Shown here piece by piece: positions 10,079 through 18,588 of a stretch of 39,201 nucleotides of DNA (position 1 is the stretch's first letter; each line of letters begins with the position of its first letter). The notes beneath the pieces are model-generated. The model saw nothing but the letters and a program-made list of their open reading frames with translations, ran no database searches and was not told the DNA's origin. The translations under genes and the position numbers were made by a program. The stretch covers positions 1 to 39,201 of the forward strand of contig JALWKK010000088.1 in the NCBI GenBank assembly GCA_027081505.1, written 5' to 3'. Source of the stretch: Flavobacteriaceae bacterium. Its GTDB lineage: Bacteria; Bacteroidota; Bacteroidia; Flavobacteriales; Flavobacteriaceae.

Positions 10079-11332
10079 ATGAAATTAAAAACACTAACCG
10101 TTTTGTTTATTGCAATAGGATGTTTTGCAACATTTTCTCAGATAGCAGAAAGAGTCCCTCCTGAATATATCAGAACAATTGAGTTTAAGGGAACAACCCA
10201 ATTTAGCCAACTTCCTATTATACGGTTGGGCGAACCGTTATCGCTTTCGTTTGATGCACTAAATGGCGATGAAGCAGATTATTATTACACAATCACGCAT
10301 TGCGATTTTGATTGGACTCCCAGCGATTTGTCTAAAAACGAATATTTAGACGGATATGATGAAATTAGATTATATACGTATGAAAATTCGTTAAATACAC
10401 TTCAAATTTATTCGCATTACACTTTGAACATTCCTAATAATGACACACGTGGGATTACCAAAAGCGGAAATTATATATTGACTATTTTAAATGATGATGA
10501 AGAAGTGGTTTTTTCAAGAAAATTTATGGTTATTGAAAACTTGGTTGGAGTACAAGTAGCTATAAAGCGCTCTCGAGATTTAAACTATATAAACGAAAAA
10601 CAAGTCGTTCAATTCACGATAAATTCGGCAGATATGCCATTAATTAACCCGAAACAGACGGTGCATACCGTAGTAATGCAAAATAGTAATTTAAAAACTG
10701 CCATAACCACACTTAAACCTCAATATACATTAGGGCAGAAATTAATTTACAGATACGATCAAGAAGCTTCTTTTTGGGGCGGCAATGAATTTTTACGTTT
10801 TGATAATAAAGATATTCGTTCGGCTACTAACGGAATTAGATATGTTGAATTAACCGACATCTACAACAATTACTTATTTACCAACGTACCTCGAAGAGAT
10901 AGACCCTACACATATCATCCCGATATTAACGGAAACTTTGTGGTGCGAAATATTGATGCTAGAAATCCAGATATTGAAGCCGATTACGTGCGGATGCATT
11001 TTTCACTAAAATATTACGAAGAGTTAGGTGATAAAGAATTACACATTTACGGTAATTTTAATAATTGGACTATTGACGGTACAACTTACCTTGAGTATGA
11101 TGAAACTTCAGACTCGTATGTGCTGTCAAGACTTTTTAAACAAGGATTTTATAATTACAGGTATGTGCTGGTAGATAAAGACGGAAGTATTGATCAAGGT
11201 GCTGTTGGAGGAAATTTTTGGCAAACCGAAAACGAATATACCGTACTTGTTTATTACAGAGAACAAGGAGGGCGATACGACAGGATTATAGGAATAGGAC
11301 AGGCAAATTCGTCTGTTATTAACAACAACTAA
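10079..11332 (+). CDS. Type IX secretion system plug protein (former DUF5103)
   Basis: The protein matches the family once called DUF5103, now described as the type IX secretion plug. This periplasmic protein closes the SprA outer-membrane channel when no cargo is engaged. Family landmarks are the IRTIEFKGTTQFSQLPI segment, LGEPLSLSFDALNGDEADYYY, and HCDFDWTPSDLSKNEYLDGY near the N-terminus. A C-terminal Ig-like part (HIYGNFNNWTIDG) resembles a carbohydrate-binding fold. I start at ATG 10079 because it gives a good signal peptide (MKLKTLTVLFIAIGCFATFS); the frame is open upstream from a TTG at 10046 but adds only hydrophilic residues before it. The length is 417 aa. The call rests on recalled family sequence. 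Confidence 0.85.
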   Translation: MKLKTLTVLFIAIGCFATFSQIAERVPPEYIRTIEFKGTTQFSQLPIIRLGEPLSLSFDALNGDEADYYYTITHCDFDWTPSDLSKNEYLDGYDEIRLYTYENSLNTLQIYSHYTLNIPNNDTRGITKSGNYILTILNDDEEVVFSRKFMVIENLVGVQVAIKRSRDLNYINEKQVVQFTINSADMPLINPKQTVHTVVMQNSNLKTAITTLKPQYTLGQKLIYRYDQEASFWGGNEFLRFDNKDIRSATNGIRYVELTDIYNNYLFTNVPRRDRPYTYHPDINGNFVVRNIDARNPDIEADYVRMHFSLKYYEELGDKELHIYGNFNNWTIDGTTYLEYDETSDSYVLSRLFKQGFYNYRYVLVDKDGSIDQGAVGGNFWQTENEYTVLVYYREQGGRYDRIIGIGQANSSVINNN

Positions 11333-11614
11333 AGGTTTTTCCGAACATACTAAGATTTAAACATTTTTTGGGATAGTATCAAAATTGTTTAAAGGATATA
11401 AATTATTTAGGCTGTAAGTAATTTAATAGTGAACGGTTTGTAAAAAAATAATCACGGTTTTTTTACTTCTATAAAGCCCTACGTAATTTTTATATAGAAG
11501 GCAGGTTTGTTACTATTGTAAAATTTATGTTTTTAAACTTGGTTTTTCTTTTTGGAGCTAGCCTGGCAGCAAGTTTTTTATTTTAGTAACAGCGACATTT
11601 TATTAACCCGTATT

Positions 11615-11647
11615 ATTCATATAAACAGCGAAGTGAATTATATGAAT
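11615..11647. repeat. Perfect 10-bp inverted repeat (hairpin)
   Basis: ATTCATATAA (11615-11624) and TTATATGAAT (11638-11647) are exact reverse complements separated by 13 nt. There is no T-run after the second arm, so it does not look like an intrinsic terminator. Confidence 0.6.
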
Positions 11648-11812
11648 CTGCTATGTACAAAGAGGGAGATGCGGAAAACTCCGACTTAGAAATGCCCCAA
11701 ATTTGGGTGTTTTCAAAATACACAAATTTGTTGGCAGTACTTAGTCGTTTAAAAATTCCGTGAATTTTTCGGGTTAAGCTAATTATCATTATTTCAAAAA
11801 AAAAATACGATG

Positions 11813-11826
11813 CTGTTTTTCAACAG
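11813..11826. promoter_or_regulatory. Small palindrome upstream of the TetR gene
   Basis: CTGTT (11813-11817) and AACAG (11822-11826) form a 5-bp inverted repeat 28 nt before the TetR start codon, just upstream of a weak -7-like TATCTTGC. It differs from the 18-bp operator at 12450. A regulatory role is only a possibility. Confidence 0.2.
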
Positions 11827-11853
11827 ATAAAATAGTATCTTGCAACCGATATT

Positions 11854-12423
11854 ATGAAACCTTCCGGTAGAAAAATAGAAATTATCACCACAGCCTCATT
11901 GTTGTTTAAAGAAAAAGGATATAGTGCCGTTACCATGCGTGATATTGCTAAGGCAATGGATATTAAAGCCGCCAGTCTTTACAACCATATTAAATCCAAA
12001 CAAGAACTGCTAAGCCATATCATTATTTCGTTAGCCGAAGAGTTTACAACCGGAATGAAAGCCGTAATTAACTCCGAAACTTCCAGTATAGAAAAATTAA
12101 AAAAACTGGTGGCATTACATGTCTTTATTTCAAGTAACAACACACAAGCCATGGCATCGTTAAACAACGACTGGATGCATCTTGAAGCACAATTAGATTA
12201 TTATTTGCAACTCAGAAAAGATTACGAAGAAAACCTGCGAAAAATTATAAAAGACGGCATAAAAAACAACGAAATAATCGATGTGAACCCCGAAGTAGTT
12301 TTGTTTTCTATGCTTTCTACTTTGCGTTCACTCTATGTTTGGATTCCTAAAAAAGAAGATCTTGACATCGAGCAATTTACACAAGATTTAACCGCCGTAT
12401 TACTCTCAGGTATTGTAAAATAA
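11854..12423 (+). CDS. TetR/AcrR family repressor, probable regulator of the paa operon
   Basis: A 189-aa TetR-type regulator. The N-terminal helix-turn-helix spans about residues 10-50 (KGYSAVTMRDIAKAMDIKAASLYNHIKSK written in part: the TMRDIAKAM and SLYNHIKSK helices are textbook). The remaining helical domain would bind the ligand. It is transcribed in the same direction as, and 66 nt upstream of, the paa operon, whose promoter carries a perfect palindrome. By analogy with TetR-type PaaR regulators the effector is probably phenylacetyl-CoA or a related acyl-CoA; this is inference from context. Confidence 0.88.
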   Translation: MKPSGRKIEIITTASLLFKEKGYSAVTMRDIAKAMDIKAASLYNHIKSKQELLSHIIISLAEEFTTGMKAVINSETSSIEKLKKLVALHVFISSNNTQAMASLNNDWMHLEAQLDYYLQLRKDYEENLRKIIKDGIKNNEIIDVNPEVVLFSMLSTLRSLYVWIPKKEDLDIEQFTQDLTAVLLSGIVK

Positions 12424-12438
12424 TATACCGGTTTTCAA

Positions 12439-12470
12439 TTTGCATATCTAACTAACAAGTGTTAGTTTTG
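12439..12470 (+). promoter_or_regulatory. Promoter of the paa operon
   Basis: TTTG (12439-12442), a 20-nt spacer and TAGTTTTG (12463-12470) match the Bacteroidetes -33 and -7 elements (TTTG, about N19, TAnnTTTG). The paaE start codon is 20 nt further on. Confidence 0.75.
12450..12467. promoter_or_regulatory. Perfect 18-bp palindrome, probable TetR operator
   Basis: AACTAACA (12450-12457), the 2-nt centre AG and TGTTAGTT (12460-12467) form a perfect palindrome of the size bound by TetR-family dimers. It fills the promoter spacer and overlaps five bases of the -7 element, so a bound repressor would block RNA polymerase. Its core CTAACA-AG-TGTTAG resembles the PaaR box of Thermus as I recall it (CNAAC, then GTTNG). 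Confidence 0.75.
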
Positions 12471-12489
12471 TAAAAAAAAAGAAATAAAC

Positions 12490-13548
12490 GTGTCTAAATA
12501 CCATACTTTGACTATTGCCGAAATTTATAAAGAAACACCCGACTGTTCGGTATTAACCTTTGCGATTCCAGAAAATTTGACAAAGGATTTTCAATTTAAA
12601 CAAGGGCAATACCTTACTTTAAAAGCGGAAATCAACGGCGAAGAAGTTGTGCGTTCCTACAGTTTATGTACCGCTCCTTACGAAAACAAATGGAGCGTTG
12701 GCGTTAAAAAAATAGACGGCGGCAAATTTTCAACCTACGCCAATGAAGTTTTGAAAACGGGTGATTCTCTTGAGGTAATGCCTCCCGATGGTAAGTTTTT
12801 TATAGAAATAAATCCTTCAAACGCAAACAATTATGTTGCTTTTGCTGCCGGAAGCGGAATAACACCGGTAATTTCCATCATCAAAACACATTTAAAAGAA
12901 GAACCACAAAGTACGTTTCATTTATTTTACCTCAATAAAAACAGCCAATCGGTTATTTTTAAAAATGAATTAAACCAACTTGCAAAAGACTACAGTAACC
13001 GATTTAAAGTACACTTTTTTTATACACAAGAAGCTACCGAAAATAAACTTTTTAGCGGAAGATTTTCAGTAGAAAAAATACAGCAAATTCAGTCTGAAAT
13101 AATCGATTTTAAAACAGTAAATCACGCGTTTCTTTGCGGACCGCAAGAAATGATTTTTTTATTAAAAGACGAATTGCAAGAATACGAAATTAATGAAAAA
13201 AACATTCATTTTGAATTGTTTGAAGCAGCAAAGCCTGAAAAAGAAACCAAAATTGAAGCCATAGACAATGCAGAAGTAACCATAATTGTTGATGATGAAG
13301 AAATAACCTTTACCGTTCCTAAAGGAAAAAACATTTTAGAAATTGCCGAAGAGCAAGATGCAGACGTGCCCTTTTCGTGTAAAGGAGGAGTTTGTTGTAC
13401 TTGCAAAGCAAAAGTAATTGAAGGAAGCGTCGAGATGAAAGTTAATTATGCACTTGATGAAATAGATTTGGAAAATAACCTAGTGCTAACCTGCCAGGCA
13501 TTTCCCACATCGCAGAAAGTGGTGGTAGATTATGATGATGTGTTTTAA
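12490..13548 (+). CDS. paaE: Phenylacetyl-CoA 1,2-epoxidase, reductase subunit
   Basis: PaaE passes electrons from NADPH through FAD and a 2Fe-2S cluster to the di-iron oxygenase PaaA. The 352-aa protein has an FAD domain (RSYS, 55-58), an NAD(P)-binding domain (GSGITP 121-126, CGPQ 216-219) and a C-terminal plant-type ferredoxin domain with Cys297, Cys302, Cys305 and Cys335. This FNR-then-ferredoxin order is the reverse of NqrF. The start codon is GTG 12490, preceded by an A-rich leader; no closer in-frame ATG exists. It is the first gene of the operon, here ahead of paaA rather than after paaD as in E. coli. Confidence 0.95.
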   Translation: MSKYHTLTIAEIYKETPDCSVLTFAIPENLTKDFQFKQGQYLTLKAEINGEEVVRSYSLCTAPYENKWSVGVKKIDGGKFSTYANEVLKTGDSLEVMPPDGKFFIEINPSNANNYVAFAAGSGITPVISIIKTHLKEEPQSTFHLFYLNKNSQSVIFKNELNQLAKDYSNRFKVHFFYTQEATENKLFSGRFSVEKIQQIQSEIIDFKTVNHAFLCGPQEMIFLLKDELQEYEINEKNIHFELFEAAKPEKETKIEAIDNAEVTIIVDDEEITFTVPKGKNILEIAEEQDADVPFSCKGGVCCTCKAKVIEGSVEMKVNYALDEIDLENNLVLTCQAFPTSQKVVVDYDDVF

Positions 13549-13570
13549 ATACTACCCGACACAAAACATA

Positions 13571-13615
13571 CTCCTACAAGATTTTGCCCTTCTTAGTCGG
13601 CTAACCTTGTAGGTC
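13571..13615. repeat. Palindromic intergenic repeat, copy 1 (paaE-paaA gap)
   Basis: CCTACAAG (13573-13580) and CTTGTAGG (13606-13613) are exact reverse complements. The interior (TTTTGCCC...CTTAG...CGG.TAACC) closely matches copy 2 at 15811. In the operon transcript it would fold as a long hairpin. Confidence 0.7.
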
Positions 13616-13667
13616 TTAAATAAAAACTTCTTAAAGATTAGAAGTCTTAATGATAAAAACCATAATC

Positions 13668-14588
13668 ATGAAAAAAAACACCGAACAATTAGAACGCGAG
13701 TTCCAAGAAAAAATCGATAACGAAGTAAAAATCGAACCCAAAGACTGGATGCCCGATGCGTACCGTAAAAACTTAATTCGGCAAATATCACAGCATGCCC
13801 ACTCGGAAGTTATAGGTATGCAACCCGAAGGAAACTGGATAACACGAGCTCCGAGCCTACGTGCAAAAAAAATACTGCTGGCAAAAATTCAAGACGAAGG
13901 AGGACATGGACTTTATCTTTATAGTGCCGCCGAAACCTTAGGCGTAAGTCGAGATACCTTTTTACAATGGTTGCACGAAGGCAAAGCAAAATATTCCAGT
14001 ATTTTTAATTATCCAACACTAAATTGGGCAGATATGGGAGCCATAGGCTGGTTGGTTGACGGAGCGGCTATCGTAAATCAAGTTTCGCTTCAAAAAACAT
14101 CGTACGGACCCTACTCCAGAGCAATGGTGCGTATTTGTAAAGAAGAAAGTTTTCACCAGCGACAAGGCTACGAAATAATGACCAAAATGGCACGTGGCAC
14201 CAAAGAACAAAAACAAATGGCTCAAGATGCCTTAAACCGTTTTTGGTGGCCGGCATTAATGATGTTTGGTCCTCACGATAGCGATTCGGCTCATTCCTCG
14301 CAGTCATTAAAATGGAAAATAAAACGTGAAAGCAACGACACCCTACGCCAACGATTTATCGACAAAACCATTCCGCAAGCAGAGCTTATTGGTCTTACTG
14401 TTCCGGACCCCGATTTAGAACTCCAACCCAACGGAAGCTATAAAACCGGAGAGATTAATTGGGACGAATTTTGGAACGTAGTAAAAGGAAACGGACCCTG
14501 CAACAAACAACGATTGGCACATCATAAAAAAGCCCACGATGAAGGTCGTTGGGTAAGAGAAGCATGTTTGGCTTTTGCAGAAAATTAA
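13668..14588 (+). CDS. paaA: Phenylacetyl-CoA 1,2-epoxidase, catalytic di-iron subunit
   Basis: PaaA is the oxygenase subunit that epoxidises the aromatic ring of phenylacetyl-CoA. With the start at 13668 the protein has 306 aa and contains the bacterial multicomponent oxygenase di-iron ligands in HSEVIG (Glu47), DEGGH (Glu77, His80) and [10 protein letters not shown] (Glu160, His163). The substrate-side region ([28 protein letters not shown]) is also typical. An in-frame ATG at 13650 would add six residues; I prefer 13668 because the family starts close to there. Confidence 0.96.
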   Translation: MKKNTEQLEREFQEKIDNEVKIEPKDWMPDAYRKNLIRQISQHAHSEVIGMQPEGNWITRAPSLRAKKILLAKIQDEGGHGLYLYSAAETLGVSRDTFLQWLHEGKAKYSSIFNYPTLNWADMGAIGWLVDGAAIVNQVSLQKTSYGPYSRAMVRICKEESFHQRQGYEIMTKMARGTKEQKQMAQDALNRFWWPALMMFGPHDSDSAHSSQSLKWKIKRESNDTLRQRFIDKTIPQAELIGLTVPDPDLELQPNGSYKTGEINWDEFWNVVKGNGPCNKQRLAHHKKAHDEGRWVREACLAFAEN

Positions 14589-14615
14589 AATAACAACAAT
14601 TTAAAACATAAAATT

Positions 14616-14909
14616 ATGAAAACAAAAGATAATCAAGGACCTCTCTGGGAAGTATTTACCCAAAAAAAACAAGGACAACCTTTTAGACACTCCGGAAGCA
14701 TTCACGCTTACGACAAAAACCTCGCTATAGAAGCCGCCAGAGACCTTTTTACCAGACGCAACGAAGGCACAGGACTTTGGGTAGTGAAATCTGAACATAT
14801 CATTGATGTACAACCCGAAGATGCAGAGAGCTTCTTTGAACCCGCAAATGACAAAATTTACCGCCACCCCACATTTTACGAAATACCCGATGGTGTAAAA
14901 AATATGTAA
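14616..14909 (+). CDS. paaB: Phenylacetyl-CoA epoxidase subunit B
   Basis: PaaB is a small structural subunit of the PaaABCE complex, thought to bridge PaaAC dimers. The 97-aa protein carries family landmarks: WEVFTQKKQGQPFRHSGSIHA at the N-terminus (in part), the conserved DLFTRRNEG segment, and LWVV near the middle. It follows paaA by 27 nt and has the usual family length. Confidence 0.95.
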   Translation: MKTKDNQGPLWEVFTQKKQGQPFRHSGSIHAYDKNLAIEAARDLFTRRNEGTGLWVVKSEHIIDVQPEDAESFFEPANDKIYRHPTFYEIPDGVKNM

Positions 14910-14998
14910 AATCTGCCTAAAGCGGAAAAGAATAATTACAACATACGTTTTTGCTTTTCAAAAGTAAAGAAAAGACAAAAAGAAAAAAATAGAAAAAA

Positions 14999-15751
14999 AT
15001 GAAAAATCAACTATTCAAATATACACTACGATTAGGCGACAACGCATTAATTCTCGGTCATCGATTGGCTGAAAATTGCAGTCGCGGTCCATACCTCGAA
15101 GAAGACTTATCCATTACAAACACTTCTTTAGATTTACTCGGTCAAGCCGAAGCATTTTATAAATATGCCGCTAAAGTCGAAGATGCCGGCAGAACCGAAG
15201 ATGATTTAGCCTACAAACGCCCCGAAATAGAATTTTATAACCTGCAACTCACAGAGCAACCCAACGGTGACTTTGCCCACATTCAGGTACGACAATTTTT
15301 TATGGATGCCTTTAATTATTATCTCTATTTACAACTTAAAGAAAGCAAAGACCAAACCCTGGCAGCCATTGCGGCAAAATCGTTAAAAGAAGTAACCTAT
15401 CATTTACGAAGAAGCAGTGAGTGGATGATACGACTGGGAAAAGGAACTCAAGAAAGCAAACAAAAAATGCAACAAGCTCTCGAAGACCTTTGGCAATTTA
15501 CGCACGAGATGTTTGTGGCTGATGAAGTAGATGAAACCCTTTTAAAAGAAGGCATAGCAGCAGATTTACAAATTTTAAAAAAACATTGGAATACCAAAGT
15601 GAATGAAATTTTAAAACAAGCAAATCTACAACGCCCCGAAGACGGTTATCACGCAACCGGAAGTAAAAAAGGATATCATACAGAATATCTGGGATATATC
15701 TTGGCAGAAATGCAATACCTGCCACGAGCCTATCCCCATGCCAAATGGTAA
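14999..15751 (+). CDS. paaC: Phenylacetyl-CoA epoxidase subunit C
   Basis: PaaC is the structural ferritin-like partner of PaaA; it lacks a working metal site and is needed for complex assembly. The 250-aa protein shows LGDNALILGHRLAEN, LDLLGQAEAFYKYA and the helix VTYHLRRSSEWMIRLGKGT typical of the family. It lies 89 nt after paaB. A 223-nt gap full of repeats follows. Confidence 0.95.
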   Translation: MKNQLFKYTLRLGDNALILGHRLAENCSRGPYLEEDLSITNTSLDLLGQAEAFYKYAAKVEDAGRTEDDLAYKRPEIEFYNLQLTEQPNGDFAHIQVRQFFMDAFNYYLYLQLKESKDQTLAAIAAKSLKEVTYHLRRSSEWMIRLGKGTQESKQKMQQALEDLWQFTHEMFVADEVDETLLKEGIAADLQILKKHWNTKVNEILKQANLQRPEDGYHATGSKKGYHTEYLGYILAEMQYLPRAYPHAKW

Positions 15752-15755
15752 ACAT

Positions 15756-15785
15756 CCTGCAAGGTTTTCTTAAAGGGTGTCTTTG
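15756..15785. repeat. Partial intergenic repeat (paaC-paaD gap)
   Basis: CCTGCAAGGTTTT begins here, as in the left arm of the neighbouring copies. The right arm is not recognisable. It is probably a degraded member of the family. Confidence 0.4.
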
Positions 15786-15810
15786 AAGATTATAAGAGGA
15801 AGTAAGTTTT

Positions 15811-15855
15811 CATGCAAGGTTTTGCCCGCCTTAGACGGGTAACCTTGTAGGTATA
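15811..15855. repeat. Palindromic intergenic repeat, copy 2 (paaC-paaD gap)
   Basis: GCAAGGTT (15814-15821) pairs with AACCTTGT (15841-15848), with one G-U pair. An inner CCCG / CGGG stem lies between them. The order of elements matches copy 1. Confidence 0.7.
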
Positions 15856-15890
15856 AGTAAACAATTGTAAAAAATATTTAGGTTTTACTA

Positions 15891-15923
15891 CTCCTGCAAG
15901 GTCTTAAAGACCTTGTAGGTGTC
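15891..15923. repeat. Palindromic intergenic repeat, copy 3 (paaC-paaD gap), compact form
   Basis: CCTGCAAGGTCTT (15893-15905) and AAGACCTTGTAGG (15907-15919) are complementary over 13 bp, with one G-U pair, around a single base. This is a compact member of the family, without the inner GCCC...CGGG module. Confidence 0.75.
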
Positions 15924-15974
15924 AGCCTCAAAAAGAAAAGAGTTAAAAAAAAGAATTTAAAACCGGAAAATAAA

Positions 15975-16472
15975 ATGTCAGACACACAAAAACACCCGGA
16001 AATATGGAATTTACTCGCTACCATACCCGATCCTGAAATTCCGGTACTATCCATATTAGATTTAGGTATTGTAAGAGACGTTGCCCAAGAAGAAGGTAAA
16101 TGGGTAATTACCATCACACCTACTTATTCCGGTTGTCCGGCAATGAACCAATTTGAAGACGATATCCTTTCCAAACTTAAAGAAAACAACTATCAAAACG
16201 TACAAATTAAAACCGTTTACGACCCGCCTTGGACTACCGATTGGATTAATGACGAGGCTTTAAAAAGACTTGAAGAATACGGTATTGCACCACCGGTAAA
16301 AGGCACTCAAGACAAAGGCGTGCTTTTTAGCGAAGGCGTAAAACAAGTTCGTTGCCCGTTGTGTAAATCCACCAACACAAGCCTAATTAGTCAGTTTGGG
16401 TCAACCGCTTGCAAAGCTTTGTATAAGTGCAACGATTGTTTAGAACCTTTTGATTATTTTAAATGTATTTAA
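15975..16472 (+). CDS. paaD: Phenylacetyl-CoA epoxidase maturation factor PaaD
   Basis: PaaD is a MIP18/SufT-like (DUF59) protein needed for maturation of the epoxidase, probably for iron or Fe-S delivery. The N-terminal domain (about 8-100) shows ATIPDPEIPVLSILDLGIVR and the TPTYSGCPAMNQF motif with a conserved Cys. The C-terminal domain has a zinc-ribbon-like pattern (VRCPLCKS ... YKCNDC). The length of 165 aa is normal for PaaD, and the position after paaC is the usual one. Confidence 0.94.
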   Translation: MSDTQKHPEIWNLLATIPDPEIPVLSILDLGIVRDVAQEEGKWVITITPTYSGCPAMNQFEDDILSKLKENNYQNVQIKTVYDPPWTTDWINDEALKRLEEYGIAPPVKGTQDKGVLFSEGVKQVRCPLCKSTNTSLISQFGSTACKALYKCNDCLEPFDYFKCI

Positions 16473-16522
16473 AACCGGTGTTTTCTTCCTTAATCTTCTT
16501 ATTTTTACCCTAAAATTTTAAA

Positions 16523-17308
16523 ATGAACGCACCTAGTATTTTACTCAACTTACAAAGTAGCGTAGCTACTATTACGCTAAATCGCCCGGAAGTATTCAAC
16601 AGCTTCAATAGAGAAATGGCATTATTGTTTCAAAAAACTTTAGACGATTGCCAAGAAAATAAAGAAGTAAGAGCCATTGTAATTACCGGAAGCGGAAAAG
16701 CCTTTTGTGCAGGACAAGATTTAAAAGAAGTAACCTCTCCCGAGTTAAATCCCGGTTTTAGAAAAATTCTCCAAGAACATTACAATCCCATTATCACCCG
16801 AATTAGAAAAATCAGTAAACCCATCATTGCAGCAGTTAACGGCGTTGCAGCAGGAGCAGGAGCAAATATTGCCTTGGCTTGCGATATCGTAATTGCTTCA
16901 GATAAAGCAAGTTTTATTCAAGCCTTTAGCAAAATAGGTTTGGTGCCGGACAGCGGCGGAACGTTTTTTCTTCCCAGATTAATCGGATTTCAAAAAGCTT
17001 CGGCACTTATGATGACAGGCGATAAAGTAACCGCACAAGAAGCCGAAAAGTTAGGAATGATTTATCAAGTAATTCCGTTTGAAGAGTTTGAAAACCACAT
17101 AAAAATATTTTCAGAAAAAATCGCTCAGATGCCAACACAAGCTCTGGGATTTATAAAACAAATGTTGAATCAATCAATGACCAACACCTTAGAACAACAA
17201 TTAGAACTGGAAGGAAAATTACAGATAGAATCGGCACAATCACACGATTATCAAGAAGGAGTAAACGCCTTTGTAGAAAAAAGAAAACCAAAATTTGAAG
17301 GAAAATAA
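16523..17308 (+). CDS. paaG: Enoyl-CoA hydratase/isomerase family, probable 1,2-epoxyphenylacetyl-CoA isomerase
   Basis: A crotonase-fold protein of 261 aa. The oxyanion-hole segments are FCAGQDL (61-67) and AAGAGANIALACD (109-121). I call PaaG rather than PaaF because residues 140-146 read LVPDSGG, placing Asp143 where PaaG has its single catalytic Asp, whereas typical hydratases carry Glu and GAGGT there. PaaG converts the epoxide to the oxepin. It lies 50 nt after paaD. No separate PaaF hydratase is found in the window, so this protein or one elsewhere must cover that step. Confidence 0.88.
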   Translation: MNAPSILLNLQSSVATITLNRPEVFNSFNREMALLFQKTLDDCQENKEVRAIVITGSGKAFCAGQDLKEVTSPELNPGFRKILQEHYNPIITRIRKISKPIIAAVNGVAAGAGANIALACDIVIASDKASFIQAFSKIGLVPDSGGTFFLPRLIGFQKASALMMTGDKVTAQEAEKLGMIYQVIPFEEFENHIKIFSEKIAQMPTQALGFIKQMLNQSMTNTLEQQLELEGKLQIESAQSHDYQEGVNAFVEKRKPKFEGK

Positions 17309-17391
17309 TTTAAAAACCAAATAATGTTAAATTAGTCAAGTAGTTTTTACTTAAACTTTTACATTTTTCAGTTTTACATTTTACATTTAAT

Positions 17392-18588
17392 ATGAAAACA
17401 GCAATCATAGGAAGCGGTACAATGGGCAGCGGCATTGCACAAGTTGCAGCAACCGCCGGATGCCAAGTAAAATTATACGATACCCAGCCGGAAGCTTTAG
17501 AAAAAGCAAAAGCCAAACTCGATAAAATATTAAATCGCTTAATTGAAAAAAAACGCATCGATAACACCGAAAAAAACCGGATTCAAAACAATATCGGTTA
17601 TGTAAATTCCTTAGAAGAATTGGCAGATTCAGATTTGGTAATCGAAGCCATTGTCGAAAACCTTCAAATAAAGCAAACCGTTTTTAGAGAATTAGAAAGC
17701 TTGGTTTCAGACAGTTGTATCATAGCTTCCAATACTTCGAGTTTATCGATAGCTTCTATTGCCTCGGCATTACAAAAACCCGAACGTTGTATTGGTATTC
17801 ACTTTTTTAATCCTGCACCACTGATGCGATTGGTTGAGGTAATCCCTGCCATTCAAACTTCCGAAAAAATAACAACTAAAGTTGTAAAAATCATTACCTA
17901 TTGGGGAAAAACCGTTGCCGTTGCCAAAGACACTCCCGGTTTTATTGTCAATCGAGTAGCACGACCTTTTTATGGCGAAGCATTGCGTATTTATGAAGAA
18001 GGAATTGCCGATTTTGCTACCATTGACCAAGCGATGAAAGAATTGGGCGGATTTAAAATGGGACCTTTCGAACTTATGGATTTTATAGGAAACGATATAA
18101 ATTATACCGTTACCGAAACCGTTTACAATGCCTTTTATCAAGACCCGCGTTACAAACCTTCATTCACACAAAAACGCCTCGCTGAAGCCGGCTACTTAGG
18201 AAGAAAAACCGGAAAAGGATATTATGATTATAATGATAAAGGTGTTGTTGATAATGAAGCTAAACAGAGTAAAAAAATAAGTAATCATAAATTACAAACT
18301 CTTATCTTTGAAAGAATCCTCGTTATGCTCATCAACGAAGCGGCAGATGCTCTTTTTTGGAATATTGCTTCTGCAGAAGATATTGACAACGCTATGACAA
18401 AAGGTGTAAATTACCCGAAAGGATTACTCGCTTGGGCAAATGAAAAAGGAATCGATTGGTGTGTCGAAAAAATGGATGATCTTTATAACGAATACCATGA
18501 AGACCGTTATCGGTGTAGCCCGTTGTTGAGAAAGATGAATAAATTAGGGTTGAGGTTTGAAGAAGTGAAAAAGTTACAGAAGAAATGA
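17392..18588 (+). CDS. paaH: 3-hydroxyacyl-CoA dehydrogenase
   Basis: PaaH oxidises 3-hydroxyadipyl-CoA to 3-oxoadipyl-CoA with NAD+ late in phenylacetate breakdown. The Rossmann motif GSGTMGSG is at residues 7-14, NTSSLSI at 114-120 and the substrate-pocket HFFNPAPLM at 137-145. The C-terminal helical domain follows in partly duplicated form. The 398-aa length is normal for the Bacteroidetes form. Its stop codon overlaps the start of the next gene in ATGA (18585-18588), and its last residues (after SPLLRKM) look basic and idiosyncratic. Confidence 0.93.
   Translation: MKTAIIGSGTMGSGIAQVAATAGCQVKLYDTQPEALEKAKAKLDKILNRLIEKKRIDNTEKNRIQNNIGYVNSLEELADSDLVIEAIVENLQIKQTVFRELESLVSDSCIIASNTSSLSIASIASALQKPERCIGIHFFNPAPLMRLVEVIPAIQTSEKITTKVVKIITYWGKTVAVAKDTPGFIVNRVARPFYGEALRIYEEGIADFATIDQAMKELGGFKMGPFELMDFIGNDINYTVTETVYNAFYQDPRYKPSFTQKRLAEAGYLGRKTGKGYYDYNDKGVVDNEAKQSKKISNHKLQTLIFERILVMLINEAADALFWNIASAEDIDNAMTKGVNYPKGLLAWANEKGIDWCVEKMDDLYNEYHEDRYRCSPLLRKMNKLGLRFEEVKKLQKK

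Larger units (their letters stand above)
11333..11853. other. 521-nt gap with several inverted repeats and no convincing gene
   Basis: No credible coding frame is present on either strand. The gap holds three notable structures. The first is an 8-bp inverted repeat, CTTCTATA (11466-11473) with TATAGAAG (11493-11500). The second is a perfect 10-bp hairpin, ATTCATATAA (11615-11624) with TTATATGAAT (11638-11647), around a 13-nt loop. The third is the 12-bp palindrome CCCAAATTTGGG (11696-11707). A TACTATTG (one mismatch to TAnnTTTG) lies near 11512. It could encode a small structured RNA or be untranslated leader of the TetR gene; the sequence alone does not decide. Confidence 0.4.

Noticed and set aside
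11696-11707. Palindrome CCCAAATTTGGG as a second TetR operator
   Set aside because: It shares no core with the 18-bp palindrome at 12450 and lies about 150 nt before the TetR gene.
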